This document shows positions 12,398-14,431 of a DNA stretch of 14,431 nt, piece after piece; within the stretch, counting starts at the first letter, position 1; every line of letters begins with the position of its first letter. A model generated the notes under the pieces. It saw only the letters and a program-made list of their open reading frames with translations, was not told the origin of the DNA and ran no database searches. The stretch is from Microcaldota archaeon (GTDB lineage: Archaea > Micrarchaeota > Micrarchaeia > Micrarchaeales > CABMGC01). The translations under genes and the position numbers were made by a program. The DNA is taken from the NCBI GenBank assembly GCA_021804305.1, contig JAJZKF010000006.1, forward strand, positions 1 through 14,431. The letters run 5' to 3'.

Positions 12398-14431
12398 ATT
12401 CAAATTACAGCGGGCAAAATATTTATAACTTCCCTAACACTCCGTCGCCGAATGGCAGCGCATCTCCTTTCTCGGCAAAGGTAATATCCAACCAGGTTAA
12501 TCCTTATGCAACAGACGTTCAAACAGCAATGGCACGGGCAGCACTCGATGCTCTGCTTACGGCCGGAGCAGCTGGAACAGCTGTTGTGGCCCCAGAGGCA
12601 ATCGCCTCGTTGCTGCCAGAAGCCGCCCCGTCTGTGGTCGCAAGCATACTAGGAAATGCAGCGGCCGGAGCAGCTGGCAACGTAGGACTCAATTACATTA
12701 TGGGTTCGCCAGAACCAGCACTCACAGCAGCAGGCCAAGGGGCACTCTTCGGCGGCATAGCAGGTGGAGTTGGGGAACTTATAAGTCCGATAACAAAATC
12801 AATGGGTCTTCCAGGAGCAAGACTAATAGGCGGCGCAGCGACAGGCCTCGGTGCGCAGAATATCTACTCTCTGGCAACGACAGGACAGCTGGCAACGCCG
12901 CAGCAGGACGTTCTTATGGCCGGTCTTGGCGCAGTTGCTCCTTATGCCCAGGAAGCGATAGGTAGCACAGTAGGCAGGATAAATCCATATCTGCAGCAGT
13001 TGCTAAGGAACAACCTGCTTATTAGACAGCTAGGCCTGGATGTGAACCCAGTAGAATATATTAAGGGGACGCAGGCGGGGGATATCTTCGCAGAGTTTCC
13101 TTCATATTTTGCCGCATTGCAGGGCATACTGCCAACAAGAGATATAGTCTCCATGACGCCGCAGGAATTGGAATCAATCGTAAGAAGCAACCCAGGACTG
13201 GTATCGCCCGTAAATGTGCGCCTATATAACACATTCTCTGAACCAGGACTGAACGGGGGCATAGAGAGACCGGTTCAAGAGATAGAAAGGGAGATAGAAA
13301 AGGGAGCGTCAGCAGCAGGAGGCGGTGCAGGATTGCACATAACATCAGCAGCAGACATTTATAAGGCGCTACAAGGCGGAGAGGCATCTGTGATACAGAA
13401 GGTAGGTGCGGGAGCTGCGGGCTTCAGGCAGGGCTTCGACCAGGGCTTCTATATGGCGCCAAGCAAAGTAATCTATGACGAGCTGGGCAACCCGATAAGA
13501 GTTGACAGGGGTTACAACTTCGCCGGTGTTTTTGGGCAGCCTCCAGAAGCGGCAACTAAAAGCGTTGCGAACGCAGGAAACAAGTTTTTTGGGGTGAAGA
13601 TAAATTACAAGCCTTCTGATGTCCTGATGATAGACGATTATGCTAAGCTGACAGGAACACAGGCGCAGCTCGATGATATACGTGCCAATCCAGATGCAGC
13701 TAAGAAGAGTGGGCAGGCGATAGACTATTACCATCAATATGGGCAGTATGCGAATCAGGGTGCAAAACTCATAGAATCCCCTAAGAGTGCCTTCCGTCCA
13801 GAGTCTGAAACCGAGATAACTGTGCCTGAGGGCGGCGTGATACAGGGAACAGGGGAAAATATAAATCTTTATTTATCGGGGGCGAATCAGGGTGCGTTCA
13901 AGAATGTCCCGGTGCTGGAAAATATATTCCCGACAACGATAGCTGGAAAGATTGCAGGTGCATCTATCCAGCCAGTCATAGCCACACCTCTGGAATATAG
14001 GGGTGCGACGCCAAGAGGCACAATGGCAGCAACAACGGAAGCACCAGCAGTAGTCACACCACAGCCGGCGTTAACGCTGAATCCATTTACAAACCAGCCT
14101 ATCTATGACGTATTGACACCAGCGCAGCAGATGGCAATATACAACCAGTATCTGCAAAACCCAGGAAGCCAGCAGGCGATCTTGCAGGGGCTGATGAACA
14201 GCCAGGCTAAGCAGAGCATATCGAACTATCTTAACAATCAATATGCGCAGAACGTGGGCGGCAATATGTTCCAGTACCCGACAACGCCGTCAAGCGTTAT
14301 AAGGGGAAGGGGCAGGCCAGGCTTTAGCTATCCAGAACAGGCAGGGCTTACACCCTCTGAAGCCCGCTTCCTCAATCCATCAGATGTCTATGCCAATAGC
14401 TTAAACGGAGGATTCTACAACAGCAACGCCA
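12157..14431 (+). CDS. Giant multidomain protein with ART-like domain, runs off the window
   Basis: An open frame of at least 758 codons with no stop before the window edge. Residues 1-125 are rich in Pro, Ser, Gln, Asn and Tyr and probably disordered. Residues 129-237 form an Ala/Gly-rich hydrophobic stretch (AAGQGALFGGIAGGVGELIS and similar) like the membrane-active parts of phage ejection and polymorphic-toxin proteins. Residues 392-565 carry spaced motifs LHITSA (His394), GFYMAPS (Tyr432) and ESETEITVPEGG (Glu551/Glu553), separated by an Ala-rich helix and a strand, FFGVKINYKPSDVLMID. This order is that of H-Y-E type ADP-ribosyltransferases; by eye only. The rest is Gln/Asn/Tyr-rich (QQMAIYNQYLQNPGSQQA). 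The ATG at 12157 is the first in frame after a stop at 11983-11985, without a ribosome site. An ATG at 12529 is an alternative if the antisense gene is real. Confidence 0.8.
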   Translation, partial: MTVPVSIKQPSSPLGQQPSTYPLLSTLPEVAPSASRAYNGNTIYAQSPTGAASPALDTILNSLYEKPPYRVSTEDISLQPYSNYSGQNIYNFPNTPSPNGSASPFSAKVISNQVNPYATDVQTAMARAALDALLTAGAAGTAVVAPEAIASLLPEAAPSVVASILGNAAAGAAGNVGLNYIMGSPEPALTAAGQGALFGGIAGGVGELISPITKSMGLPGARLIGGAATGLGAQNIYSLATTGQLATPQQDVLMAGLGAVAPYAQEAIGSTVGRINPYLQQLLRNNLLIRQLGLDVNPVEYIKGTQAGDIFAEFPSYFAALQGILPTRDIVSMTPQELESIVRSNPGLVSPVNVRLYNTFSEPGLNGGIERPVQEIEREIEKGASAAGGGAGLHITSAADIYKALQGGEASVIQKVGAGAAGFRQGFDQGFYMAPSKVIYDELGNPIRVDRGYNFAGVFGQPPEAATKSVANAGNKFFGVKINYKPSDVLMIDDYAKLTGTQAQLDDIRANPDAAKKSGQAIDYYHQYGQYANQGAKLIESPKSAFRPESETEITVPEGGVIQGTGENINLYLSGANQGAFKNVPVLENIFPTTIAGKIAGASIQPVIATPLEYRGATPRGTMAATTEAPAVVTPQPALTLNPFTNQPIYDVLTPAQQMAIYNQYLQNPGSQQAILQGLMNSQAKQSISNYLNNQYAQNVGGNMFQYPTTPSSVIRGRGRPGFSYPEQAGLTPSEARFLNPSDVYANSLNGGFYNSNA
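12420..12428 (-). promoter_or_regulatory. TATA box of the antisense Trp-rich gene
   Basis: TTATAAATA on the minus strand, centred about 27 bases before the ATG at 12397, the same geometry as other leaderless genes in this window. It lies within the giant ORF, where it could be a coincidence of AT-rich codons. Confidence 0.4.

Noticed and set aside
13061..13737. Minus-strand frames of about 110-120 codons opposite the giant ORF
   Set aside because: Unlike the 12116-12397 frame they have no TATA box at the right distance and no protein-like pattern; they read as complements of the plus-strand gene.
1..14431. CRISPR array, insertion sequence, integrase or attachment repeats
   Set aside because: No regularly spaced direct repeat, no terminal inverted repeat with a transposase, and no recombinase motif were seen by eye, so mobility of the right-hand cluster stays unproven.

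Overview
The window comes from an archaeal chromosome. The left edge holds the two subunits of DNA polymerase D (PolD), an enzyme found only in archaea. Next to it is a UPF0147 protein, another archaeal family. Several genes have a TATA-like box about 24-27 bases before the start codon, as expected for leaderless archaeal transcripts. Others use a GGTGA-type ribosome binding site. PolD argues against Sulfolobus-type Crenarchaeota and fits Euryarchaeota, DPANN or related groups. The tight packing and many orphan genes would suit a small-genome lineage such as Micrarchaeota, but that is inference; no rRNA or ribosomal protein is present to settle it.

Left part, about 1-7300: ordinary cellular genes on both strands. 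On the minus strand are the start of PolD large subunit (DP2), the complete small subunit (DP1) and UPF0147. Then come a small plus-strand orphan, a VIT1/CCC1-type metal transporter (minus), a helical orphan (plus), an M16 zinc peptidase (minus), dCTP deaminase (plus), a DUF429 protein, a GYD-domain protein and a SAM-dependent methyltransferase (last three minus). Convergent neighbours often overlap by a few bases to a few tens of bases at their stops.

Middle, about 7300-8300: a weakly coding stretch that looks like a small, frameshifted membrane or secreted protein gene (about 7396-7713), then an orphan minus-strand gene (7706-8254).

Right part, about 8340-14431: a plus-strand cluster starting at a strong TATA box. 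It encodes (1) a protein with a charged coiled coil, two membrane segments and a small outer domain; (2) a RavA/MoxR AAA+ ATPase; (3) a protein with a helical first half and a very polar low-complexity second half, placed where a MoxR partner with a von Willebrand A (vWA) domain usually sits but with no vWA metal site; and (4) a giant protein running off the window. The giant protein has a glycine/alanine-rich hydrophobic stretch and, further on, spaced H, Y and E-x-E motifs resembling the ADP-ribosyltransferase fold. A 93-residue Trp-rich gene with its own TATA box lies antisense to the start of the giant ORF.

The cluster is the most interesting part. The sequence supports an AAA+ remodelling ATPase operating with membrane-associated and possibly toxin- or virion-like partners. 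That it is one functional system, or part of a mobile element, is inference: no integrase, terminase, capsid gene, tRNA or att repeat was seen.
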